Shown in pieces: positions 45,781-64,000 of a stretch of DNA of 64,000 nt (positions within the stretch are counted from its first letter, which is position 1; each line of letters opens with the position of its first letter). Location of the stretch: contig CM022679.1 of NCBI GenBank assembly GCA_012295275.1, forward strand, positions 21,304,110 through 21,368,109, in the 5' to 3' direction. The DNA is from Chrysomallon squamiferum. Taxonomy: Eukaryota > Mollusca > Gastropoda > Neomphalida > Peltospiridae. The position numbers were made by a program, and so were the translations under genes. The notes beneath the pieces are model-generated. The model was not told where the DNA came from. It saw nothing but the letters and a program-made list of their open reading frames with translations, and did not search any database.

Positions 45781-47310
45781 CGAGTGTTCTGCTGATTTGA
45801 CAACAACATAGTCTTTAAACTGATGAAGACACCTGCACGTTATCAGTAACAAAAAGCAATACTTTCTTTATTATGAAGTATTAATCTATGTTGTATTATA
45901 TACAGACAGTGTTGCCGTTTCTTCTGTTGGTAATGAGTGATATGGTAATATATATAATATGATGTCTTCTGTAGTTTATTACTGACCATGATTTTAGTGA
46001 TACTTTGCGTTTGCTGTTTACGAAGCACAAAATGTGTAATTGATTAAGCAATTTCATTATTGTGATATCGGTAACGTGCATGCTTGTTTCATGGTAGTAT
46101 TTATACTCTGGTTATTACTGAATATGAGCATAATGTTAAAAGATCTTTATGTTTTGAAAAATATTATAATTACCTACGAAAAATGTGGTTGTCATTGTAT
46201 GTATGTATATAATGTGTACAGGTAATGTCTATGTGGGTGTCTTTGCATGTTTACATCTGTGAACACAAATAATGTCAACTTCTTGCCATACTATGTATTA
46301 AAGTGAATGTTTTTATTTATTTTTTTTAAGTCTTCTGAGACTGAACTTTTGCTTGGACGTTTTTACCCACCATAATAGTCCCACCGTAGTGAAAAAAACT
46401 AAACAAATCTGTGATCACCTGAAAAACTCATTGTTATGATGGAAAGAAAAACATTCTGCACGATTTCTTTTCACAGTGTAAGACTTTTAATGATAACTTT
46501 TGTTCAATCATTCTTTGTGCAATCAAGTCTGAAGCAGTATTACTGAATATATATTAAAATATTTCTCAACAGACACTCTTTTGTTGTGCTTATTATATAT
46601 ATATATAAAGACGTGTGTGCGTGTGTGTGGGTGTGTTGTGTTGTGTCTGTCTGAGCATGTGTGCAAAATAATAAATAAATAAAAGTAACATGATAGACAT
46701 ACTTCCTGATTTGTGAACATGAACAAGAATGTATATATATATATAGAGAGATAGATAGATTATAGATATAGATAATAATGAAAGAATGAAGAGGTAACAT
46801 GACAGACGTGCTTCCTGATTTATGTTCAGATTAGGAACTAATGTAAATAACTATGACATGATAAAACTTGTAAACAGTAATGTAATTCATGTTAATGAGC
46901 TGTAACTGACAAATATGCTATCATTATCACCACCCTGAATATGCATCAAACAAATACAAAAAAAAAATAATAATAATTTAAAAAAATAAAAAATAAAAAC
47001 AAATAAAAAATAAATAAACAAATAAAAATACAACCACAACACTGGATGTACATATATATAAAAATGAAAATGGCGAAGAGAGTTTTTCCCGCTCTTTGAT
47101 TAAGCTATTAGAGTGATTTTTGTACATAAAAACACAGTACTGAGTTCTTCTTGTTTCATCCAAATTTCACTCACAGTTTTGATCCCTCTGACCACCTGAA
47201 TCGCATCTCAAAAAAGGACACAGAAGCTTCACAGACACACACACATCTATAAAGGTGTGTTTATATATATGTGTGTGCGTGAGTGTTTGAGTGTGTATAT
47301 ATTATAATGA
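45781..47310. repeat. 3'-flank block of gene 5 and right end of the array
   Basis: Last copy of the 3'-flank block. It carries a weakened YY1-like site (gaaaatggcgaagag, about 47065). Similarity to the other copies stops near the short AC/TG tracts at 47232-47300, and no satellite, block B or block A follows. This marks the right edge of the array. Confidence 0.7.
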
Positions 47311-48447
47311 ATATGCATTTTACTTCATGGTAACCAAAATATACGAATTACAAATTGTAGTACTTGACAAATTTATTACTAAAGCCTGAAGATTTATCTT
47401 TTGTAATGAGTTGAAGTGTAAAAAAGACAGAGAAAATATTCTTAGGATATTTGTCAGATATCAGTAAAATCGTAAAATGCTGTTTTGTGGTATTTTTTAT
47501 AAACTGAATAATGTTAAAGACATTGTGTATATTACATATATGCATTCATTAACCATAAAAAGATTTTAAAAAAATTGGAGAAGAAATTATTATTCTTAAA
47601 AGATGGTTTATATAATTCTCTTCAGAAGCCCAGAAAAACAGGATATATTAACTTGAGGTCGCGCAGTTCGAAAGACAGAAAGCTAAAAAGTAGGGTGCCT
47701 GACCACCCTAATCGTCCCATGGGGGTAAGGGCTTTTGAACACCGTTTCCCCAAGTTGACTTGATAAACGTATCGCCAGTTTAAGGGGGATAACTCTATTT
47801 AATTTTATGATTGGGGGATATTAAACTAACTTTAAAAACTTCAATAACACGTGTAGTAAGAGAATTTTATTTTTATTTTTCTTAAGTTGATAACATACGA
47901 GGTAATGTGATTTCATAACTTAAGTGTTTATAAAGTACACTTGAAATGTCTGATAGTGTTATCATTTCATGTCAAATCGTGTATTAAATTCAACAGAAGT
48001 TGAAATTCGCCAACGCTATTAATTATGAAAATTGAAACATTCTTCCGCTTTTTATCAAATGAGATCTATGGTTTCAAGTTTTTGTCGGTAAAACATTGCA
48101 AATAATGGTTTATTTTATCAGTATTTATCTTCATACAGTGATATGCTTGTTTACATAAATTTATGTTTTTACGCGTATTTGACGATTTATCATCTGCTAT
48201 CTGACAGTACACTTCTCATTGTCATAGGACAGAAAGTAGTGTGCAGTGTGTGTGTGTGTGTGTTTTAAGATAAGACTAAGCAACGGAGAAACATTATAGG
48301 TTGTTGGGTTTCTTTATGTCCTCTATCCCTTGAGTATGCTTATAACAAATATAACTACCAAGATATTTAGAATTACTTAAAATGTATAAACAGTAAGAGC
48401 AATCAGAAAAAAAAGAAAAAAAAAATAATAAAATAATAATAATAATA

Positions 48448-48513
<66 letters not shown>

Positions 48514-49250
48514 TATAAAAAATAATAATTAAATTAAAAAATAAAATTATGGGAAAATAAGGATAACCATGGTTACCTTTTCTTAATTTTATTTATTTAT
48601 TTATTTTATTTTATTTTATTTTATTTTATTTTATTTTATTTTTGTTAATTTGTAATTGTTTAATGATAAATAATAATAAATAAAACACTTAAACATAAGT
48701 AACCAATAGATAGAAAATATGATATTTTTGTTATTATAACCCTTGAAAATAGTATTCCATATGTACTATGTCCATAGCAGAATATTAAATTTTTATTATA
48801 AAAAAAAAAAAAAAAAATCTGGAGAAACAAAAAGTGTTTGATTTCATGTTTAAACTAATAGTAATTAAAAAAACAAAAAAACCCAACTGCATATTTAAGT
48901 AAAAAAAAAAAAATTGTGTTTGCTCATAAAAATTTATTAAAACTACAGGTACCAGACAATTTATCAACTTCCAGAAAACCAGCTTCAGAAATTTATTAAT
49001 TTTAGGCCTGTCTCTTAAATACAGTATTATTCATTACTCTTCACTGTTTATTTTATATTTTAAAAATACATTATGCTTTAGTCCTGTAAACTGAAAACAA
49101 TTCAGAAATCAGTTAATCTCTGGTTCTGGGCTTACATGTAGTAAGTAATCTTTACTATATTAGTGTTCATTTTCAGGAGGACTGCCATTTTTTTTCTTTC
49201 TAAATTACTCAGCATTATTTTAACATAAAGTGTTTTAATTAAAACTTACA
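47311..49250. other. Single-copy spacer between array and AP endonuclease gene
   Basis: AT-rich DNA with no convincing gene. A short open frame at 47575-47763 has no recognisable domain. 'aagggggataactc' at about 47783 resembles a motif frequent in molluscan repeats. An (AT)n run lies at about 48452-48517, (TTTTA)n at about 48602-48642, and A runs at 48801-48817 and 48901-48913. The 5' non-coding exon of the next gene probably lies here, but I could not place it. Confidence 0.6.
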
Positions 49251-49257
49251 GATCTTG

Positions 49258-52200
49258 ATGGAATCTCGTGAAGAAAGATATGTAAAGAGGGAAGAGAGGA
49301 AAAGTGGTTTCGTGTACAGGCCTCATGATAAAGAGAAAAAGAAGAAACGGGGAAAGAACTTCACAGAAGAATATAATAATGAAGTTAAAAGTCAGGCACC
49401 TCTGCCATTAGATAAAAGAACATCTTTTGAAAGCCAGGCACCTTTATCATCAGATAAAACTAAAACTTTAGAAAACAAGGCATTGTTATCATCTGAAGAA
49501 GATACATCTTTAGAAAGCAAGGCATCTTTATCTGAAGAAGGTAATACTGCTTTAGATAACAAAGCACCATTACAGTCGGATAAAAATACAGCTTTATTTA
49601 AGAGAAGACTGAAAAGGAAAAAAGAGGACAAAAATGTGGGTATAGAGGTGAAAAAAGCCAGAAAAACAAAAACCGTTGATAAAGACAATGGTTCCGACGA
49701 AAAGAAAAAAATCAATGTCAAGAAGGAAGAAACTAAAAACGGAATGGCAGTGTACAAAATATCAAAGTCTGAAGCGCAAATAAACAAAGACATAAAATCA
49801 GAAAATGTAAAAGATAATAAAAAGAAAACAGCAGCTAAGAAGAGCAGATCTAACGTAAAGAAGAAGAAAGAAGATAAGATGAAGACAGAGAGTGATGAAG
49901 ATATTAAGAACGTTGAGAAGATGAAGAGAAATGTATCACATGACTGTGCCATGTTTGTGGGAGCTCATGTTTCAGCTCAAGGTGAGGTCTGGTTTGACTG
50001 GGAAATTTTCTTATTTATTATTTTTTGTTCTTCTTATTGATTTATTCATTATTATTATATTGTTTTTTCTGATTTATTAGTTTATATATTTATTTTATTT
50101 TATTTTATATATTTTATGTTACTTTACTTTACTTTACTTTACTTTATTTTATTTATATTTTTACATTAGTGTCAACACATAGGGAACACATGTTGTTATG
50201 AATCATTTATTATCAGAGCAAGTAAGCCACCTGAATAGAATACAGGGAAAGGGTTCAAATGCTTGGATTGTGTTTTTAAACAGAAATGTTGTTTTGCTGT
50301 TAGAAATGGTTAGTGGAGATTCTCTTTGACCGCTAGAGCATGCTATCTCAGTTTTAGATTTATGGTTCACAAATTATCAAGGTTGAATGAACTTTAACAA
50401 AATCACTGGGTTGTTGTGATTGATTATTGTTATTATTTTTATAGTTGCATTAAATAAATTTTTATCATTTGAAAACCAAGAAAAGAAAAGAAAAGAAAGA
50501 AAAAAAGCAGTATTTTTAAATCCAAAAATGTAAATTATGCTTTTAATCTTTTTTTTTTTTTGAAAAAACTTTATCATCATCATCACTGTTATAATAATTA
50601 GTATTAATAATATTATTATTTACATAAACAGGATTGAGAATACTATATAAATAAATGATTACTATTTTTGACAACAGGTGGGGTGCACAATGCTGTCACA
50701 GAAGCTGTCGAGATGGGTGCAGCGTCATTTGCTCTGTTTCTGAGAAATCAGCGGCAGTGGAACTCAAAACCACTTGAAGAAGATGCAATTGTCAAATTCC
50801 GTACAGCCTGTACAGTGTGTATTTAGAATAATAAAGTTCAAAATTGACTTTTTTAACCGAAGCTGTCAGAATTTCTTCTACCTTTTAGTACATATTTCTG
50901 CTCTAATGTTAAAAATATTACTTCACTCCATATCGGTTTAGGAAAAATCATTGCAGATTAAGCATAATTTTCTTAAATTCATTTTAAATTATAGTTGATA
51001 AATTTTTAATGTATGAAAAAAAAATTGGATTATAAGAATTTTAAGAATTTTTAATACAAATTAAATTCATGATGAATTTTTCATTTTTAAAATATTAAAA
51101 TTTAATTAAATTATGTTTACATTATATTAAATTTTTTGAAAATGCTTTATAATCAGTGTGACTATTATTTAAGAAAAACAAAAACAACTTCATATATATC
51201 ATATTATACTAGAAACATTCTCAATATATAAAAAGTATTCAAAGATCAACAATCAAAGCATATTTTATTCTGTTTGAAAGAAAACAGTATTGCTATTGTA
51301 TATTCAATAGTCATTTTAAAAATATATCAGCCTGTTAATTAATAACCAAAAGGATGTTGGTGCACCCATGTACAGTGTATAGGTGTTCACTATTATTGCC
51401 CATTTAAAACAAAAACTGGTTAAGAAAAGATTGATTACATTTTGGGTACCATGTTTGTTTGCTTGATGATGATTTTTCAAAACAGGGCAAAAAGTGTGAC
51501 TGATTATTATAAATTTTAATTTTTTTTTTAAAGTTCATTGGAACAACTTAAGTGTTAGCGTACATTATAAATGCAACAGTCGATGTATTTTTCATGACCT
51601 TTGTTCTTTAATAATCTTAACTCCTTGTGTTTCTTCAGATACATTAGAAACTAAGTGTTTGAAATTGTGTGATGTTTTCTGAAGATAACTCTGTTTCAGG
51701 AACACGGCTTTCCTCCAAACATGATTCTGCCCCATGCGTCGTATTTGATGAATCTCGGATCTGCAGACTCTGAGAAGTTACAGAAGAGTAGAGACCTTCT
51801 GGTGGATGAGCTTCATCGTTGTGAAAAACTTGGACTTACCCTCTACAACTTCCATCCAGGTTTCTCTACTATTCTGATTACCCTTGGAGTGTCTGTGTGT
51901 GTGTGTATGGTATGTGTGCATAAATGTATGTAAGAATGTATCACATTCATAGAAAACATGATTTCATTAAATTATCATAAAGATGACACAAAAATCCTGA
52001 AAATATATGTTGTAATGTTAAATTATATATAAAACAAAATGTTATATGATTTTGATATGGGTGTGTAAATAGTTTAGACATAATACTGATACTTCTGTTG
52101 TTCTAATTCACAACAATTACAAGTCATCCTATTATGCACTGTTTCTATCCTCATTCTCTTCATTTATACAGATTCAGATGAAACTGATGCAATTTTATTT

Positions 52201-53446
52201 AATCTTTTTTAAATGCCCTCCATTTTCAGGTTCCACATGTGGTGAAACAAGTATTGAAAACTGTTTGAACACGATAGCTGAAAGTATTAATATTGGTCAC
52301 TCAAAAAGCAAATATGTCATCACCGGTAAGCAGTGTTCTAAAAATTTATAAAATAGAATAAATGTAGTTTGTTAAAAGTTTTGAATGTTCTATTTTTTAA
52401 TTGGAATTTCCTGGATATACTTTGGACAGGAAATTTATATATTTTTTGTTTAATACATCTTTTATTTTTTCATTCAGTTTTGGAAAACATGAGTTGTCAA
52501 GGAAACACAATAGGAGGGAGGTTTGAGGAACTGAGAGGAATCATTGATAAAGTGAAGGATAAATCCAGAGTTGGCGTCTGTCTCGATACTTGTCATGCTT
52601 TTGCTGCAGGTTTTTATTTCTTCATCTTAACCACAACTATCTAAATCAAATTCCTAATGGGATGACTCAAATAAATAAACTGAAGTTTCTCCTGTATTTC
52701 ACTCACTGTGCAGTATAAGCAGATTTCTTTAAGGCCTTTCTGGATTGTAGGAATTGGATACAGGGTAGTAGAGATGAAGATGAAAACAGGGAATCACTGG
52801 TCTAAATAAAATATTTTTTCATTTATTTAGCAGAAAATTAGATATTTATATATTGGCTGGTATTTGAATGACCAGAGATGAACTTTACAGTTTCTGCACT
52901 TGTTTGTTTAATTACAATTTCAGGTTTTGATCTGGCATCAGAAGAAGGTTTTAAACAGTTTGTTCAAAGTTTTGAGGAGATAGTTGGTTTTCAGTACTTG
53001 AAGGCCCTTCATATGAATGATTCTTTAGGTGAGTAAGTAATAACACAAAAAGCTGTTTGTGGTTATCAAATATCAATTTATAAATTATATGTTGCAGGCA
53101 GCAATTTTACAAACACAAGAATTAAAATTTATGTTTAAATAAGACTGTATTTGGTTGTTATCAAAGATCAAGATAAAAACATTTTTAAATTTTTATTTAT
53201 ATTTTTTTTAAATTAGATGGCAGCATTATGTTAGTATTTTAAATTTCAGACATCAGAGGCAGCCACAGAGATCGACATGAGAATATTGGAAAGGGGAAGA
53301 TTGGTCTGAAAGGTTTCAATTTTGTTATGAATGAACCAAGATTTAAAAACATTCCACTGATTCTAGAGACTCCAGGGGGTGTCGGCTATGACAGAGAAAT
53401 CAGACTACTTCATTCTTTATGTAAAAATCATGTTAAAAAGGAGTGA
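49258..53446 (+). CDS. apn1: Endonuclease IV-type AP endonuclease
   Basis: Seven coding exons: 49258-49981, 50678-50814, 51700-51859, 52230-52325, 52478-52609, 52924-53028, 53250-53446, giving 516 residues. It cuts DNA at abasic sites in base-excision repair. The catalytic barrel starts at about residue 230, and every metal ligand known from E. coli Nfo is present: H237 (GAHVSAQGG), H339 (NFHPG), E375 (LENMSC), D409 and H412 ([11 protein letters not shown]), H446 (LHMNDS), D459 and H461 ([10 protein letters not shown]) and E491 (LETPG). The first 230 residues are an extra lysine-rich, probably disordered and nuclear-targeting region with five 14-residue repeats. The ATG is six bases inside an exon that follows an acceptor (AAACTTACAG, ending 49251), so a non-coding or short coding upstream exon probably exists. 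AATAAA occurs at 53594-53599. Confidence 0.93.
49390..49599 (+). repeat. Five 42-bp coding repeats in the AP endonuclease N-terminus
   Basis: Exactly 5 x 42 bases, encoding 14-residue units: [70 protein letters not shown]. The consensus is roughly s-K-A-P-L-S-S-D-K-x-T-x-L-E. The units have diverged but remain in frame. Confidence 0.9.
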
Positions 53447-54685
53447 ACCTACAAAAAGATGAGTTGTGAAGATATTCAAACAATTTAGAATCATTATTAT
53501 GGTTCTTGAGATTTTGGAAACACCAAATATATAACAATGAGTACGAATTTTGAAAAAAAAAACCCCCAGAAAGTTACATTTTTCTTTATTTTTAATAAAG
53601 TCGAGGATTAATTCATAAAGGCTAAAAGTGTTCTCACTGGACTGGAATTGTTATGATTCTGGAAGTGTTTTAAATTTCAGCATGAACTGACAATGACTTT
53701 ATTTTAAAAGAAAAATGTTACTTAATTCTTTATCAGTATGGTTTATTTCTATGATTATTAATCATAAGCTAATTCAGAAGGGCTGGATGCTGAACAGTTT
53801 AGAAATAATGTCTAATTATATATAATTTAAATAATAATCTAAATTCTGAAATTACTTATGCACACAAGTAATATTTCAGAAGGAAATAAACTCATTTGTT
53901 GGTTCAAATTCAAAAGGGGTGAAACTGTTTCAACAGTTTTAAATTGCTAACTTTGGTTTGTATTGAAATATAAAATCATTGACCAATTCAGAAATAATGA
54001 TGGGAAAAAAAAAACATCCTAATTATTTTCTAATGCTGAGAAGAAAGATATTTTTCTGTGAGAAAATTATGTTTTTTAATGTAAAAATGAGTAAAATGTT
54101 GAACAGCTAAAAATACTCCAGAGTCAAAATGGTGCTAGTTTCCACTTTCAGAAAGAAATCTGAATAACAGTTTCCAAGTGATGATATCAGCAAGTAACAA
54201 ATTCTACAAAAATCTAATAAAATTTTCAATTAGATTATATGTAAAAATTTTGTAAATAAAATGTGTTTTAATATACATTTTAGTGCATTATTAACACAAG
54301 ACTATAAAGGACTTGACCTCACAAAAAAAATAAACAGATAATAGATCAGTAATATCTAGAGTCATTAAAATAGAAGACATCTTAATCACCATGTAAGTAA
54401 GACAAAGTGTAAAAGAAAAGAGGTAAAATAAAATAATTTTTACACTGAATATTCTTGAGTTCTCTTGTGCCAAAGAACCACTGCATGCTGGGTGAAACTA
54501 ATCATTTTATGCCTTAAGAAAGCCCAATTAATAAAGATGTTTTACCTGGTCAAAATAATACTTGAACATTTTGTTCTCAGTTTGTAAACAATGTTGTTTG
54601 AAACAACTTTAAAAATGATCTTTTGTATGAATTCTTACATGTTTTCATTATTAATCAATAAATAAAACTCTTCAAATTTCATTGT

Positions 54686-54692
<7 letters not shown>
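53447..54692 (+). other. Probable 3' UTR / intergenic after the AP endonuclease gene
   Basis: No coding sequence seen. AATAAA signals occur at 53594 and twice at 54657-54666. A genomic A run of 29 bases starts at 54692, about 26 bases after the last signal. Confidence 0.5.
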
Positions 54693-54722
<30 letters not shown>

Positions 54723-54952
54723 AGTTAAATAAAAAATAAATAAGTTAAAATACATAATGGACTGATTAATTTATTATCAGATGAAAAATACAACAATCGT
54801 GTTATCAACAATTAACAAATATATAAAAAGATTTTATCATCTGTCCTGTAAAGAGCTGTTGCCTGTCTGTTTTCTCTCCATAAAACTTTTCTCAGTGTCC
54901 ATTCACTGTGATGTAATGCCTGCCTCTGACCAGGTCGGTTTCACAGGTTTCG
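54693..54952. other. Intergenic and LAMTOR2 3' UTR
   Basis: A run at 54692-54720, then AT-rich DNA. A minus-strand AATAAA (plus 'tttatt', 54770-54775) is suitably placed about 180 bases after the LAMTOR2 stop. Confidence 0.5.
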
Positions 54953-56187
54953 TCAAGACGCAGCAACTTGAGACAAAGGTTCCTCCAGGTATTCAGCCAA
55001 TGCCTGCAGCTAAAATAAATGTTTTAAAACTTCTGTATTTAAATCCTAACAAATATGGGGGTTTGTTTATTGCATATACAGTGGGATTTGTAAATTAACA
55101 AAATGGGGAAAAATAAAGTCTGAATTCTTAAGATGATACAGTTTAAAAGATTACAACTATAAAAAAATTCAAAATAGAAAAATAAGTGAGAAATATATGT
55201 TTAGTTTTTATTAATCAGTATTTATTATTATTTTCTTTCTGAATTGAAAATATATCCTTTGAATTATTAAAATAACTGGAAATAAAACAAACAAACCTTG
55301 GCTTTTAGCATTCCAAATCCAACCACATCTTTGCAGGACATACAGAGAAGTAGATTAGCAACTTTTGTCAAACCAACTTTGCCTTCCTACAATCAAAATT
55401 AACATTTGAAATTTTTTATTTAAAATGCTGTGTCATCTACTGGATTATATTACTTTCAAAAATTAAATTATTTACTTGAATATATTCATTTCTTAAAATA
55501 AAGTTTACTAGTGTTTAATAGTTCAGACTTATTAACTACTTATTATTCAGCATGAAGATTTTAAACTGGTAATAATGACAAAATGTGCATGTGAGAGAGA
55601 GACACAAACATATAATTAAATGATAATTAAAAATATATATATATATCCAATACACTTCACCTTGCACTCAATTAATACACAGTCAAGGTTATCACCATTG
55701 AAAGCAAACATTCCATTTTTGACATACGAAGTCCAGATATTGCTTGCTATAGCTGCTATCATAGCTGCATCTTTGTCACCGTAACCAGAGTATGCAAGGA
55801 GAGAGCCTTCATTATTTAGCAACCTACAATGCAGAAATATTACGTACAATATTACAACGAACGAGAATACTGAAACAGCTTGTAAAATATAATATCATGA
55901 ACTGTTTGTCCAGAAAACCTTAATCATGTTTCGGACGTGGGTGGATCCAGATTAACTGTAAGAACTGAGTCTCATGACCAATGAACAAGGAAACGACAGT
56001 TCCTACTGTTCTGTTAGATATATATATCTTTTTTTTAAAAATTATTATTGACCAATTTTCTTATGATTTAAATTGATAAGATTATCAGAATAATGTGAAA
56101 TTTTAATGAAACATCTTACAAGGTGCTTCCTACTCCTCCTGTGTTGGCCTGACTTAATACTTGAGTAAGAGTTTTAGGTCGCAGCAT
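54953..56187 (-). CDS. LAMTOR2: LAMTOR2 (Ragulator roadblock subunit p14)
   Basis: Four exons on the minus strand: 56187-56120, 55823-55661, 55386-55297, 55009-54953, giving 125 residues, the same length as the human protein. It is the roadblock/LC7-fold subunit that pairs with LAMTOR3 in the Ragulator complex, which anchors Rag GTPases and MAPK/mTORC1 signalling to late endosomes and lysosomes. Diagnostic stretches are [68 protein letters not shown] and [12 protein letters not shown] at the end. The last acceptor was placed at TTTTAG before CTGCAG, because this keeps the family length; a CAG six bases further on would drop two residues. Confidence 0.95.
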
Positions 56188-57138
56188 TTCAATGTTTAAG
56201 ATTATTGGTTCATAAATTATTAGAGTTATCTCCACTTTACACTTCCGAATTTGTTCTAACAATAAACTAACCCGTGACGTAAAACATTAAATAAATTGTA
56301 CAACACAAGTGTGTGGAAAGATTTATATTGGTATGTTCGATAGTCATTTAACAATAAATAAATAAATCCAAAACTGTCACCCTCTTAATTTCTAACAGTT
56401 ACTGGTTTTCTGAACAGCCCCTGAAAAAGTCTGGCTCGATTCTGTTCAACTTTTCCCGTGACGAGAGAAAATGTTTAATGTGATAGCTGCATGAAAATAA
56501 CTCCTTCCAACGGACTTCCAGTTTCTGTGTAAGATATAAAGAAGGGGAGGAAATGTATTATCAGTTTGAAAAAAACGGACGATGCAAAAAAAACCTTTTT
56601 GGCAACAGTACTGAAAAATAAAACGAAAATGATCAAGCTGACGTCAGATGCACGTAAATTAATAATTATAGAAAAACAAATATAAATAAATAAATAACAC
56701 GAAAAAATCTGCGAGCTTCATATAACGATATACATTATAACTACGATGCATTGGTACGAAGTAATAAATATTGTTTCATGATTGTTAGTATGTTACTCAA
56801 AAAAATAGTGCAGTTTAAGTTTTGTGCATTCAGAAATTTTAATTAGGGTTTATTTTAATGGAATTTTTGAAGTATTAACAATTAACAAATAATAATAAAA
56901 AAAATATATATATATATGTATATGTATGTATGTATGTATGTATGAATATATACATATATACACCAGAAATACATGAAGATTTTTCGCGGGGAATTGCCAA
57001 CACTGGTTCTATCACATACGTTACGTATTATTTGTTGGTTTTTATTGTAATGGTTACGACAACGTGCCTGTCTATTAGCCAAAACCCGGAAATACAGGAA
57101 GAAGGGGAAAAAAAAAAAAAAAAAACGTCGGAGAAACT
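56188..57138. promoter_or_regulatory. Head-to-head intergenic region between LAMTOR2 and ECD
   Basis: About 950 bases containing both 5' UTRs and presumably both promoters. It has AT and TATG microsatellites at about 56900-56945 and an A-rich run at 57109-57125 just before the ECD start. No ORF of interest; specific promoter elements could not be assigned. Confidence 0.5.
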
Positions 57139-63740
<6,602 letters not shown>

Positions 63741-64000
63741 GTAATCATTTTGTTGATTTCATTAACATGTTATATTTTTTTTTATATGATTTGTTTTTCT
63801 TCTATATATGATTTTTGAAATATCTGATTTAAAAGTGGGTTAAATTTTGATTAAATTATGTGATGATCCAAAAAAAAGTCCAAAAACAAATAACAGGTTG
63901 AATGATTTTGTAATATAAACTTGTTTAACCACAAATCAGTAAATGTAGGAGATTTTAAAAGTTTGGTCATTCTGTGTCTGTTCATCCAGAGGCTGTAACC
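63741..64000. other. ECD intron 12, incomplete
   Basis: Starts with the GTAATC donor after exon 12. No further acceptor with recognisable ECD coding sequence could be placed before the window ends. Confidence 0.6.

Noticed and set aside
47575-47763. 62-codon open frame with basic residues
   Set aside because: No family resemblance and no splice or promoter context; probably part of an old repeat.

Overview
The window is animal genomic DNA: AT-rich, with GT-AG introns in every gene, dense microsatellites, and single-copy metazoan genes (LAMTOR2, ECD, an endonuclease IV-type AP endonuclease). A lophotrochozoan, most likely a mollusc, fits best. That placement is an inference from overall character and from an AAGGGGGATAACTC-type motif near 47785; it is not proven.

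Positions 1 to about 47300 are a tandem array built from one ancestral gene. That gene encodes a BCAP/BANK1/Dof-type signalling adaptor: an N-terminal TIR-like domain, a DBB domain, ankyrin-like repeats, then a tyrosine- and proline-rich tail with YxxM and PxxPxR motifs. Three copies are intact, each with 13 coding exons and matching exon phases: 1361-8366, 20311-27907 and 38565-45447. A fourth, 12955-13844, is reduced to the TIR exon plus the terminal exon and remains in frame, so it could encode a TIR-only protein. Two more are remnants: an orphan terminal exon at 12340-12435, and a TIR exon cut off at 34614 and fused to scraps of intron 8 and exon 9. Each terminal exon is followed by a 37-bp minisatellite whose unit aligns, in register, with the last 37 bases of the coding sequence. 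The spacers are mosaics of repeated blocks (3' flank, a roughly 67-bp satellite, blocks B and A, 5' flank), with an about 4.2 kb recent duplication between 30.7 and 38.5 kb. The array continues off the left edge.

Positions 16010-18789 interrupt the array with a foreign element. It carries a decayed ORF for a protein with a FEN/XPG-like nuclease signature and a cysteine-rich C-terminus, 72-bp near-perfect inverted repeats, and a 161-bp tandem duplication.

From about 47300 the sequence becomes ordinary single-copy DNA: an AP endonuclease IV gene with a long lysine-rich N-terminus (49258-53446, +), LAMTOR2 (54953-56187, -), and ECD (57139 to 63740, +, running off the right edge). LAMTOR2 and ECD are head-to-head, about 950 bp apart.

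The intact array genes are expected to work as cytosolic scaffolds that recruit PI3K and SH3 proteins to activated receptors. The copies differ in which tyrosine motifs they keep, which suggests divergence in signalling output.
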